Below are positions 1-6,445 of a stretch of 64,000 nt of DNA, one piece after another (position 1 is the first letter of the stretch; each line of letters begins with the position of its first letter). The stretch is from Flavobacterium fontis (GTDB taxonomy: Bacteria > Bacteroidota > Bacteroidia > Flavobacteriales > Flavobacteriaceae). Both the position numbers and the translations under genes were made by a program. The notes under the pieces are model-generated. The model did no database searches. It was not told the DNA's origin and worked only from the letters and a program-made list of their open reading frames with translations. The stretch lies in assembly GCF_900129405.1 (NCBI RefSeq), contig NZ_FQVQ01000012.1:1-64000 (forward strand). The letters run 5' to 3'.

Positions 1-129
1 TTTTTTTGACTCGGGTTCTAGCTTAATTCTAATCCATATCGATTAGCCTTACTCTCTCTTAATTTTTGCTGTCAATCCAATATGTCTATGAACTTATCTT
101 CTCAATTCTAACTAACCTCTCTCGGTTAG
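1..129 (-). promoter_or_regulatory. Leader of an inferred rRNA operon with a boxA-like site
   Basis: The transcript leaving the two promoters contains, at 77-93 on the minus strand, GTTCATAGACATATTGG. This closely resembles the conserved GTTCWTTGACATATTGG block found ahead of 16S rRNA genes in flavobacteria and is thought to act as a boxA antitermination element. The leader runs to the window edge, so the 16S gene should begin shortly beyond base 1. No open frame on either strand here looks like a real protein. Confidence 0.65.
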
Positions 130-135
130 CGGGTG

Positions 136-166
136 CAAAAGTAAAACTCTTTTTTAATCTGACAAA
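136..166 (-). promoter_or_regulatory. rRNA-type promoter P2 (minus strand)
   Basis: Read on the minus strand, TTTG (163-166) is followed after 19 bases by TACTTTTG (136-143), a perfect match to the Bacteroidota -33/-7 consensus (TTTG, 17-23 bases, TAnnTTTG). Transcription should start near 129 and run leftward out of the window. The boxA-like leader downstream suggests an rRNA operon. The rRNA itself is not in the window, so the target is inferred. Confidence 0.8.
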
Positions 167-234
167 TACTTTTGCAACTTTTTTTTCGAAATCTTTTACC
201 ATCCCGAATCCCCATCACTTCCGTTTTGGGAGTG

Positions 235-266
235 CAAATATAGAAACCTATGCACCCTATATCCAA
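235..266 (-). promoter_or_regulatory. rRNA-type promoter P1 (minus strand)
   Basis: On the minus strand TTG (264-266) is followed after 21 bases by TATATTTG (235-242). It lies about 100 bp upstream of the second promoter in the same direction. Tandem promoters are usual for rRNA operons in many bacteria. Confidence 0.7.
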
Positions 267-630
267 AAAAAAAGCGCTCTTTTTTCTATCTTTTTTTCTA
301 TCGGCTTGTTTCCAAAGACTTACACCTTAAAGAAAGCGGGTTCTCGAGGATAAAATCCACTCCAAAGGCCGAGTTGGGGGTGGTTTTTGAAAATACAACA
401 CTCCAAAAACTTCGTGAAAAAAGCGACTTTTTTTGGTTTTGGCTTTTTAAAAGCAGAGGCGTAAGGCCTTCTTCTGAAGCAGTAAGCGCACAACACAGCC
501 CCGGGCGACGCGGTACCCTGCCCCGGCGATAGCCCCAAGGGGCCGGTATAGCATAGCACGGGAACCCGCATACAATAAAACCCGAAAACACAGTGCTGCC
601 TAAAAATACATCCCTATTATTATAGTAGCA
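267..630. other. Divergent intergenic region, no gene seen
   Basis: This stretch separates the leftward rRNA-type promoters from the rightward thrS promoter. The open frames are short, low-complexity in parts, and overlap each other on the minus strand without protein-like composition. The only visible structure is a GC-rich, palindrome-bearing block around 496-572. Confidence 0.6.
496..572 (-). repeat. GC-rich structured intergenic block (REP-like)
   Basis: The block is far more GC-rich than its AT-rich flanks and contains short inverted repeats, such as GCCCC/GGGGC around CCCCAAGGGG and a GCCCCGGGC core. Read on the minus strand it resembles GC-rich intergenic repeats I associate with flavobacterial genomes. 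It is a single copy in this window, so family membership is inference. Confidence 0.4.
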
Positions 631-633
631 TTG

Positions 634-665
634 TTTGTAGGGACACGTGCAATACCTTATATTTG
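634..665 (+). promoter_or_regulatory. thrS promoter
   Basis: TTTG (634-637), 20 bases, then TATATTTG (658-665) is a perfect Bacteroidota promoter. Transcription is expected near 672. This fixes the thrS start, because the upstream TTG at 663 lies inside the -7 box while ATG 687 sits about 15 bases into the transcript. Confidence 0.85.
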
Positions 666-686
666 CACTCCATTAAAATAAACGGA

Positions 687-2633
687 ATGATTCAGATTAC
701 TTTACCAGACGGTTCGATTAAGGCGTTTTCCGCGGGTGTGACTCCGATGGAAGTGGCCAAAAGTATTAGCGAAGGATTGGCGCGAAATGTGATTTCGGCC
801 TCTTTTAACGGCACCACGGTGGAAACCGAAACGGCCTTGACTACGGACGGCAGCTTGGTATTGTATACGTGGAACGATTTGGAGGGAAAGAAAGCGTTTT
901 GGCATTCCACCTCACACGTGATGGCGCAGGCCTTGCAAGAAATCTACCCTGGCATAAAGTTGACCCTCGGACCCGCCATCGACAATGGTTTTTACTACGA
1001 TGTGGATTTTATGGAGCACAAAATCACGGATGCTGATTTCAAAAAAATCGAAGACCGCGTCTTGGAGATTGCCCGTGAGAAGCATGAATTCAAAATGCGT
1101 TCGGTTTCCAAAGCAGAGGCTTTAGCGGTATACAAAGACAACGAATATAAAACCGAATTGATTTCCAATTTGGAAGACGGCACGATTACCTTTTGTGACC
1201 ACTCGAATTTCTTTGATTTATGTCGTGGGGGACATATTCCGAACACCGGCTTAATCAAAGCGATGAAAATCATGAGTGTGGCAGGCGCCTATTGGCGTGG
1301 AGATGAAAAGAACAAGCAGTTGACTCGTGTCTATGGTATTTCGTTTCCGAAACAAAAAGACTTGACTGAGTATTTGGAATTACTAGAAGAGGCGAAACGT
1401 CGTGACCACCGTAAATTGGGGAAAGAGTTGGAATTGTTTGCCTTTTCTCAAAAAGTGGGACAGGGCCTACCCTTATGGCTACCTAAAGGAGCGGCATTAC
1501 GCGATCGTTTGGAGCAGTTTTTGAAGCGCGCTCAAAAGAAAGCGGGTTACGAGCAAGTAGTTACGCCACACATTGGACAAAAAGAATTGTATGTGACTTC
1601 GGGACACTACGCCAAATACGGCGCTGACAGTTTCCAACCCATTCATACGCCAGCAGAAGGCGAAGAGTTTTTGTTAAAACCCATGAACTGTCCGCACCAC
1701 TGCGAAATTTATAACACCAAACCTTGGTCGTACAAAGACTTACCAAAGCGTTATGCCGAATTTGGTACTGTTTACCGTTACGAGCAATCGGGGGAATTGC
1801 ATGGTTTGACTCGTGTACGCGGATTTACTCAAGACGATGCCCATATTTTCTGTACGCCCGAACAATTGGATTCGGAGTTTAAAAAAGTAATCGACTTAGT
1901 ATTGTATGTATTCGGTTCGTTAGGTTTTGAAAACTTTACGGCTCAGGTATCGGTTCGCGACTTGGACAACCCTGACAAATACATTGGAAGTGTTGAAAAT
2001 TGGGAAAAAGCAGAAAACGCTATTATCAATGCAGCCCGCGATAAAGGACTGAATTATGTCATTGAAAGTGGTGAAGCAGCCTTCTACGGTCCGAAACTTG
2101 ACTTCATGGTAAAAGACGCCTTGGGTCGCAGCTGGCAGTTGGGAACCATCCAAGTGGACTACAACTTACCAGAGCGTTTCGAACTAACGTACAAAGGTTC
2201 AGACGACAAGTTACACCGCCCGGTGATGATTCACCGTGCGCCATTTGGATCTATGGAGCGTTTTATCGCGATTTTACTCGAACATACGGCTGGAAATTTC
2301 CCGCTTTGGTTGATGCCCGAACAAGCTATCATCCTGTCTTTGAGTGAGAAATATGAAAATTATGCGCAAAAAGTTTTAAGTTTGCTGGAAAATAGCGAAA
2401 TTCGCGCCCTAATTGACAACCGCAACGAAACGATTGGTAAGAAAATTCGTGAAGCGGAGATGCAAAAAATGCCGTTTATGTTGATTGTGGGTGAAGAAGA
2501 GGAGAAAAACGGAACCGTTTCTGTTCGCCGTCATGGACAAGAAGGCAAAGGAAACAGTACGATGTCTATTGAAGATTTTGTTGGACTTGTTCAAGAAGAA
2601 ATCGGAAAATCATTAAAATCATTTGAAGTATAA
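687..2633 (+). CDS. thrS: Threonine--tRNA ligase
   Basis: Charges tRNA-Thr with threonine in the cytoplasm. The 648-residue protein has the full domain order: TGS domain at the N-terminus, the second-additional/editing domain carrying HSTSHVMAQ and the [12 protein letters not shown] segment, then the class II catalytic core and a C-terminal anticodon-binding domain (roughly from residue 540 on). Catalytic-core motif 3 is seen in [14 protein letters not shown] place the start at ATG 687: an in-frame TTG at 663 falls within the promoter -7 box, and the protein from 687 begins MIQITLPDG as TGS domains do. It is followed by infC, rpmI and rplT in the common thrS-infC-rpmI-rplT order, probably as one transcription unit. 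Confidence 0.97.
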   Translation: MIQITLPDGSIKAFSAGVTPMEVAKSISEGLARNVISASFNGTTVETETALTTDGSLVLYTWNDLEGKKAFWHSTSHVMAQALQEIYPGIKLTLGPAIDNGFYYDVDFMEHKITDADFKKIEDRVLEIAREKHEFKMRSVSKAEALAVYKDNEYKTELISNLEDGTITFCDHSNFFDLCRGGHIPNTGLIKAMKIMSVAGAYWRGDEKNKQLTRVYGISFPKQKDLTEYLELLEEAKRRDHRKLGKELELFAFSQKVGQGLPLWLPKGAALRDRLEQFLKRAQKKAGYEQVVTPHIGQKELYVTSGHYAKYGADSFQPIHTPAEGEEFLLKPMNCPHHCEIYNTKPWSYKDLPKRYAEFGTVYRYEQSGELHGLTRVRGFTQDDAHIFCTPEQLDSEFKKVIDLVLYVFGSLGFENFTAQVSVRDLDNPDKYIGSVENWEKAENAIINAARDKGLNYVIESGEAAFYGPKLDFMVKDALGRSWQLGTIQVDYNLPERFELTYKGSDDKLHRPVMIHRAPFGSMERFIAILLEHTAGNFPLWLMPEQAIILSLSEKYENYAQKVLSLLENSEIRALIDNRNETIGKKIREAEMQKMPFMLIVGEEEEKNGTVSVRRHGQEGKGNSTMSIEDFVGLVQEEIGKSLKSFEV

Positions 2634-2664
2634 CCCCCTGGCAACAGGATAAAATAAAAAAGCC

Positions 2665-3222
2665 ATAGCAATTAGAAATAACAGAGGTAGTTACAAACCT
2701 CGCGAAGAAAAAAAAGACGCACACCGTATCAATACGAATATTCGTGTGCAGGAGGTTCGTTTAGTTGGCGACAACGTTGAACCCGGAGTCTACAAAATCA
2801 CGGAAGCCTTGCGCTTGGCCGAGGAATTGGAAGTGGATTTGGTGGAGATTTCACCCAATGCCGATCCGCCGGTATGTAAATTGATGGATTATGGCAAGTT
2901 CTTGTACCAACAAAAGAAACGGGAAAAAGAACTGAAAGCCAAATCGTCGCAGATTACGGTTAAAGAAATTCGTTTTGGCCCACAAACCGATGAGCACGAT
3001 TACGAATTCAAAAAGAAGAATGCCGAAAAGTTCTTAAAAGAGGGTTCGAAATTAAAAGCTTTTGTCTTCTTCAAGGGACGTTCGATCATTTATAAAGAAC
3101 AAGGTCAAATCTTGTTGCTGCGTTTGGCGCAAGATTTGGAAGAACACGGAAAAGTGGAAGCGCTACCCGTATTGGAAGGAAAGCGAATGATTATGTTCAT
3201 CGCACCCAAAAAGAAAAAATAA
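2665..3222 (+). CDS. infC: Translation initiation factor IF-3, non-AUG start
   Basis: Binds the 30S subunit, prevents premature 50S joining and proofreads the start codon. The recognisable IF-3 sequence begins well before the first standard start in frame (GTG 2746). Reading back gives [17 protein letters not shown], the typical IF-3 N-terminus, and before it [18 protein letters not shown]. The frame is closed by TAA at 2650, and between that stop and GTG 2746 there is no ATG, GTG or TTG in frame. The start must therefore be ATA 2665 (giving MAIRNNRG) or ATT 2671. Non-AUG starts are established for infC (AUU in Escherichia coli), where IF-3 represses its own translation by rejecting such codons. 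The 185-residue product ends in a lysine-rich tail. The gene lies 31 bp after thrS. Confidence 0.93.
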   Translation: MAIRNNRGSYKPREEKKDAHRINTNIRVQEVRLVGDNVEPGVYKITEALRLAEELEVDLVEISPNADPPVCKLMDYGKFLYQQKKREKELKAKSSQITVKEIRFGPQTDEHDYEFKKKNAEKFLKEGSKLKAFVFFKGRSIIYKEQGQILLLRLAQDLEEHGKVEALPVLEGKRMIMFIAPKKKK

Positions 3223-3319
3223 TTCCGCTAAACCGACGTATATGCTACGAAAGTATTTGAAGCAACCGTCGTCGCGGTACGAAATTGAGTAAATTGAATC
3301 GCAATAAATTTGGGAAATT

Positions 3320-3517
3320 ATGCCTAAAATGAAAACAAAATCCAGTGCCAAAAAGCGCTTTAAAGTGACTGGTTCTGGTAAAATCAAAAGAAAGCACGCT
3401 TTTAAAAGTCACATTTTGACTAAAAAGTCTAAAAAACGCAAATTGGCGTTAACGCACGCGGCTTTGGTTCACCCAAGTGACGAGCGTAGTGTAAAAGAGC
3501 AATTACGTATTGTATAA
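3320..3517 (+). CDS. rpmI: 50S ribosomal protein L35
   Basis: A 65-residue, very basic protein starting [14 protein letters not shown] and containing the [15 protein letters not shown] block typical of bacterial L35. It is part of the large ribosomal subunit. It lies between infC and rplT as in most bacteria, with about 97 bp separating it from infC and 93 bp from rplT, so it is probably co-transcribed with both. Confidence 0.97.
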   Translation: MPKMKTKSSAKKRFKVTGSGKIKRKHAFKSHILTKKSKKRKLALTHAALVHPSDERSVKEQLRIV

Positions 3518-3567
3518 TTGCCTTTACGGTTAAAATTATTTCATAACCCTGGAGCTGGGCCCATCAA

Positions 3568-3583
3568 GCACATTCAATTGTGC
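3568..3583 (+). promoter_or_regulatory. Hairpin in the rpmI-rplT spacer, possible L20 control site
   Basis: GCACA (3568-3572) can pair with TGTGC (3579-3583) across a six-base loop, inside a spacer that is otherwise AT-rich just before rplT. L20 is known to repress its own operon by binding leader RNA in several bacteria. Assigning this hairpin to that role is inference only. Confidence 0.3.
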
Positions 3584-3610
3584 GCCTACTTCAAAAAAAT
3601 TTAAAAAATT

Positions 3611-3955
3611 ATGCCAAGATCAGTAAATTCAGTTGCTAAAAGAGCACGTAGAAAAAAAATGATGAAGCAGGCTAAAGGTTTCTTTGGCCGTCGTAAAAAC
3701 GTTTGGACAGTTGCGAAAAACGCGGTAGAAAAAGCAATGCTATATGCATACCGTGATAGAAAGCAGAAAAAGAGAAACTTCCGCGCTTTATGGATTCAGC
3801 GTATCAACGCTGGAGCTCGTTTAGAAGGAATGAGTTACTCACAATTCATCGGATTAGTAAAGAAAAACGGTATCGAATTGAACCGTAAAGTATTGGCTGA
3901 TTTAGCGATGAATCACCCAGAAGCTTTCAAAGCTATCGTGAATAAAGTAAAATAA
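3611..3955 (+). CDS. rplT: 50S ribosomal protein L20
   Basis: A 114-residue basic protein that begins [16 protein letters not shown] and contains [10 protein letters not shown] and [14 protein letters not shown], signatures of L20. It is a primary 23S rRNA binding protein needed early in 50S assembly. It is the last gene of the thrS-infC-rpmI-rplT unit and is followed 40 bp later by a clear terminator. Confidence 0.97.
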   Translation: MPRSVNSVAKRARRKKMMKQAKGFFGRRKNVWTVAKNAVEKAMLYAYRDRKQKKRNFRALWIQRINAGARLEGMSYSQFIGLVKKNGIELNRKVLADLAMNHPEAFKAIVNKVK

Positions 3956-3994
3956 AAACGTTTGTACAACCAGATTCAATTTACTCACTATATC

Positions 3995-4025
3995 AAATCC
4001 CAATCGTAAGGTTGGGATTTTTTAT
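3995..4025 (+). terminator. Terminator after rplT
   Basis: AAATCCCAA (3995-4003) pairs perfectly with TTGGGATTT (4012-4020) and is followed by further T residues. It ends the ribosomal protein transcript. Confidence 0.85.
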
Positions 4026-4029
4026 TTTT

Positions 4030-4137
4030 GGGCGTGCCCCACCGGCTCCATACTTCCGCCGCTGTCAGGCTCTCCGCTGTAGCCGTGCGGTTCAGCTCCT
4101 GCTCCACCTTCGGGCTGCCGCTGCGATCCTTCACGCA
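4030..4137 (-). repeat. Dispersed structured intergenic element, copy A
   Basis: On the minus strand this block opens with GCGTGAAGGATCGCAGC, carries GCGGAGAGCCTGAC in the middle and ends GGGGCACGCCC. The ends GCGTG and CACGC can pair to close an outer stem. Two further blocks in this window (23240-23364 and 39518-39638) have the same three boxes in the same order. Here it lies after rplT and after the isoaspartyl peptidase gene, which converge on it. It is not protein coding. It may be a mobile REP-like element or a structured RNA. Confidence 0.6.
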
Positions 4138-4207
4138 AATCCGTATAAAACAGAAACCCCGTTGCTCCATCGGAGTTTCTTTTATCTTGCTTCTTTACTC
4201 TTTCTTC

Positions 4208-5059
4208 TTATTGAAAAACTTCCTCTTTTTCACCATCATAACTTGCAAACACCATACTCGGATGCGAATCTTGATGAAACATTTTTCCGTCTTTGGTAAT
4301 GGCAATCGCTCCCGCAAATCCGTCAAACGGTGTTAACTCAGCAAAGGTTTTTTCAAATGCTTTTTCCAACGTAAAGCCGTCGGTCACGCGGGTCACAATC
4401 TTAGCCGCTACGGCTCCTGAAACGATGTCTTCGCCTACTCCGGTCAAACTCACTCCGCAGTCGGCATTGCAATAATTCCCCGCCACCGTCGCTGAATCGG
4501 AAACCCGACCCACCAACTCAAATCCTTTCCCTCCCGTAGACGTGGCTACCGCGATGCGTCCTTCTGCATCTAAAGCCACACAGCCAACCGTTCCCAAACG
4601 GGAAGCAGCCACTTTGGCTTCATATTCAGCTCGACGCTGCGGAATTTCGGTCGAAAAGGCTTCAAAACCGTTAGCTCGCGCATAGGCCGTTGCGCCTTCC
4701 CCACTTAAGATTCGATCGTCTACCGCCAGTAAATGTTGCGCCACTTGAATCGGATTTTTCACTTCTTCAATGTTGATCACACCGCTCATTTTCATCGTTA
4801 CACTATCCATCAACGAGGCACTCATGCGAATCTTACCATCGCTTTGAATCTGGGAGCCAATTCCCGCATTAAACAAGGCATCGTCTTCCAATAACGAAAC
4901 GGCATACACCACAGCTTCCAGGGCCGAATGGGTTTGCAAATAAGCATACGATTGTTTCACTATACGCAATAGTGCTTCTTGTTTCGCTATTTTCGTCTCC
5001 AAACTGGTGGACGATTCTGAAAAAAATCCGCCGTGGATGATGATTCGTGTGGGATTCAT
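4208..5059 (-). CDS. iaaA: Isoaspartyl peptidase / type 2 L-asparaginase (Ntn hydrolase)
   Basis: A 283-residue precursor of the plant-type asparaginase family. These enzymes cut themselves and use the new N-terminal threonine to hydrolyse beta-aspartyl dipeptides or asparagine. The self-cleavage site is visible as SRLGTVGCVALD with Thr157 as the expected nucleophile, and TSTGG and GVSLTGVGEDI lie downstream as in the family. There is no signal peptide, so it is expected in the cytoplasm. Its place beside cyanophycinase and cyanophycin synthetase suggests that it splits the beta-Asp-Arg dipeptides released from cyanophycin. The gene starts at ATG 5059, directly against a 7-bp repeat array that fills its 5' region; no standard promoter is visible there. 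The activity on Asp-Arg is inferred. Confidence 0.9.
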   Translation of the reverse strand: MNPTRIIIHGGFFSESSTSLETKIAKQEALLRIVKQSYAYLQTHSALEAVVYAVSLLEDDALFNAGIGSQIQSDGKIRMSASLMDSVTMKMSGVINIEEVKNPIQVAQHLLAVDDRILSGEGATAYARANGFEAFSTEIPQRRAEYEAKVAASRLGTVGCVALDAEGRIAVATSTGGKGFELVGRVSDSATVAGNYCNADCGVSLTGVGEDIVSGAVAAKIVTRVTDGFTLEKAFEKTFAELTPFDGFAGAIAITKDGKMFHQDSHPSMVFASYDGEKEEVFQ

Positions 5060-5063
5060 GGAG

Positions 5064-5311
5064 AAGTTTCAGGTTTATTTCGCTTCGCTACATCAGTCGG
5101 CTAAAGCCTCGTGTCAAGTTTCAAGTTTCAGGTTTCAGGTTTCAAGTTTCAGGTTTCAGGTTTCAGGTTTATTTCGCTACATCAGTCGGCTAAAGCTTCG
5201 TGTCAAGTTTCAAGTTTCAGGTTTCAGGTTTCAAGTTTCAGGTTTCAGGTTTAAAGTTTCAAGTCAAAGGTTTATTTCGCTTCGCTACATCAGTCGGCTA
5301 AAGCCTCGTGT
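5064..5311. repeat. Nested heptad repeat array with duplicated spacer
   Basis: Tandem 7-bp units CARGTTT occupy 5115-5170 (8 units) and 5204-5273 (10 units, the last three degenerate), plus two partial units at 5064-5076. Between and beside them lie three copies of a 33-38-bp spacer reading ATTTCGCTTCGCTACATCAG at its start and ending CTAAAGCCTCGTGT (5077-5114, 5171-5203, 5274-5311). The middle copy lacks five bases. The A/G pattern of the heptads is the same in both arrays for the first seven units (A A G G A G G), so the array grew by copying a block of about 95 bp. It fills the gap between cphB and iaaA and is not coding. Confidence 0.9.
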
Positions 5312-5339
5312 AAAGTTAAAACCTTTACTATATAAAAAA

Positions 5340-6212
5340 TTAAACGTATTGTGAGGATTTGATGGTCATTTTAAACGTGTCCAAATCAAAAGTATCGTTC
5401 TTGCTCAACACATGGGTCACCAAATGGTTGATGGAAATGGGTTGCCCCAATTCGACTTGTGTCAAATTGGTATCCTTAATTTCACGTCCGTCCACCAAAA
5501 TAACCAGTCCGGAACCAATCGCTTCCATCTGTTTGCCATTGGCGATAAACAAACCCGTATCTTCTCCAAGTCCGACCCCCAATACTTTGGGATTCCCAAC
5601 GACGGCTTGAAACAAACGTCCGATACGACCGCGTTGTACAAAATGCGTGTCAATCACGACATCATCGATCAGTCCTAATCCCGAAGTAATTTTCACTTCC
5701 CCTTTCAACAAGGCTTCGCTACTACTTCCTTGGTAAATCATATTGTTGGAAGCGGCTGCTGCACCCGCTGAAGTTCCCGCATAAATAAAATGCTCGTTGC
5801 GGTATTTATCCAATAACAAATCGTGAAACGGTGTTCCTCCTAAAATGGAGGTCAAACGCAATTGGTCACCTCCAGTAAACATGACCACATCCGCATCGCG
5901 CAAACGCTGAATGATTTCGGGATCCATCGCTTGCTCCCGTTTTTCGATATACAATACATCCACATTGTGTGCTCCCAAGTAATTGAAAGCCTTCACGTAT
6001 TCGGGTCCAATTTGTCTTGGAATCTTCGAAGCTGTGGTAATCACTTCGATACGCGAATTTTCTTTGTGTAAGGACTCTTTGATGATACGTTTTAAAATAC
6101 CTTCCTCAAAGAAGTTCAAGTTTTGAGGTGCTGTCGTATCCAAATCGGTTTCGGTAAAACTTCCTTTGTCTACTGCCCCCCCGATAATGATCAATTTTCC
6201 TAGTATTTTCAT
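5340..6212 (-). CDS. cphB: Cyanophycinase (peptidase family S51)
   Basis: Degrades the storage polymer cyanophycin to beta-Asp-Arg dipeptides by an exo-type serine peptidase action. The 290-residue protein shows the family features: GGAVDKG near the N-terminus, the FTGGDQ motif (Gln117), the nucleophile elbow GTSAGA with Ser148, and DTHFVQRGR with His190 and the substrate-binding arginines. No signal peptide is seen, in keeping with an intracellular enzyme. I chose ATG 6212 (MKILGKLIIIGG); another ATG at 6230 would add six residues. It is divergent from cphA and followed on the same strand by the isoaspartyl peptidase gene, so synthesis and both breakdown steps are encoded together. Confidence 0.95.
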   Translation of the reverse strand: MKILGKLIIIGGAVDKGSFTETDLDTTAPQNLNFFEEGILKRIIKESLHKENSRIEVITTASKIPRQIGPEYVKAFNYLGAHNVDVLYIEKREQAMDPEIIQRLRDADVVMFTGGDQLRLTSILGGTPFHDLLLDKYRNEHFIYAGTSAGAAAASNNMIYQGSSSEALLKGEVKITSGLGLIDDVVIDTHFVQRGRIGRLFQAVVGNPKVLGVGLGEDTGLFIANGKQMEAIGSGLVILVDGREIKDTNLTQVELGQPISINHLVTHVLSKNDTFDLDTFKMTIKSSQYV

Positions 6213-6230
6213 GCGGGTAAAAATAACCAT

Positions 6231-6445
6231 TTCATCACATTTCGCAAACGTTTTCTACAGATTTACCGCAGGAGTTTTCCCCAAGTTTTCCACGGTAAAG
6301 GGAAAAAGAGCAAAAATCATTTTACTGAATTTCAGAAGTATAGTTTGTAATATTTATTTTTTCGCAATCAAATAATACAATCAAAAAAATAATTCGTTAT
6401 TTTTAACAAATTCGTTAGCTAAATTCAACCCAAGACCCTTGTTTT
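6231..6445. other. cphB-cphA divergent intergenic region
   Basis: A 215-bp AT-rich gap between two divergent cyanophycin genes. It should hold promoters for both directions, but no perfect TAnnTTTG box is seen. The nearest candidate for cphA is TAAATTCA about 25 bases before its start, with two mismatches. No open frame of interest is present. Confidence 0.5.

Noticed and set aside
66..591. Open frames of 83-97 residues on both strands near the left edge
   Set aside because: They overlap rRNA-type promoters, a leader and a GC-rich repeat block, and their composition is not protein-like.
2746..3222. infC starting at GTG 2746
   Set aside because: This would remove the conserved IF-3 N-terminal sequence that is plainly encoded upstream in the same frame.
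5064..5311. CRISPR-like array
   Set aside because: The repeat unit is 7 bp and tandem without unique spacers; the intervening blocks are themselves copies of each other. No cas gene is in the window.
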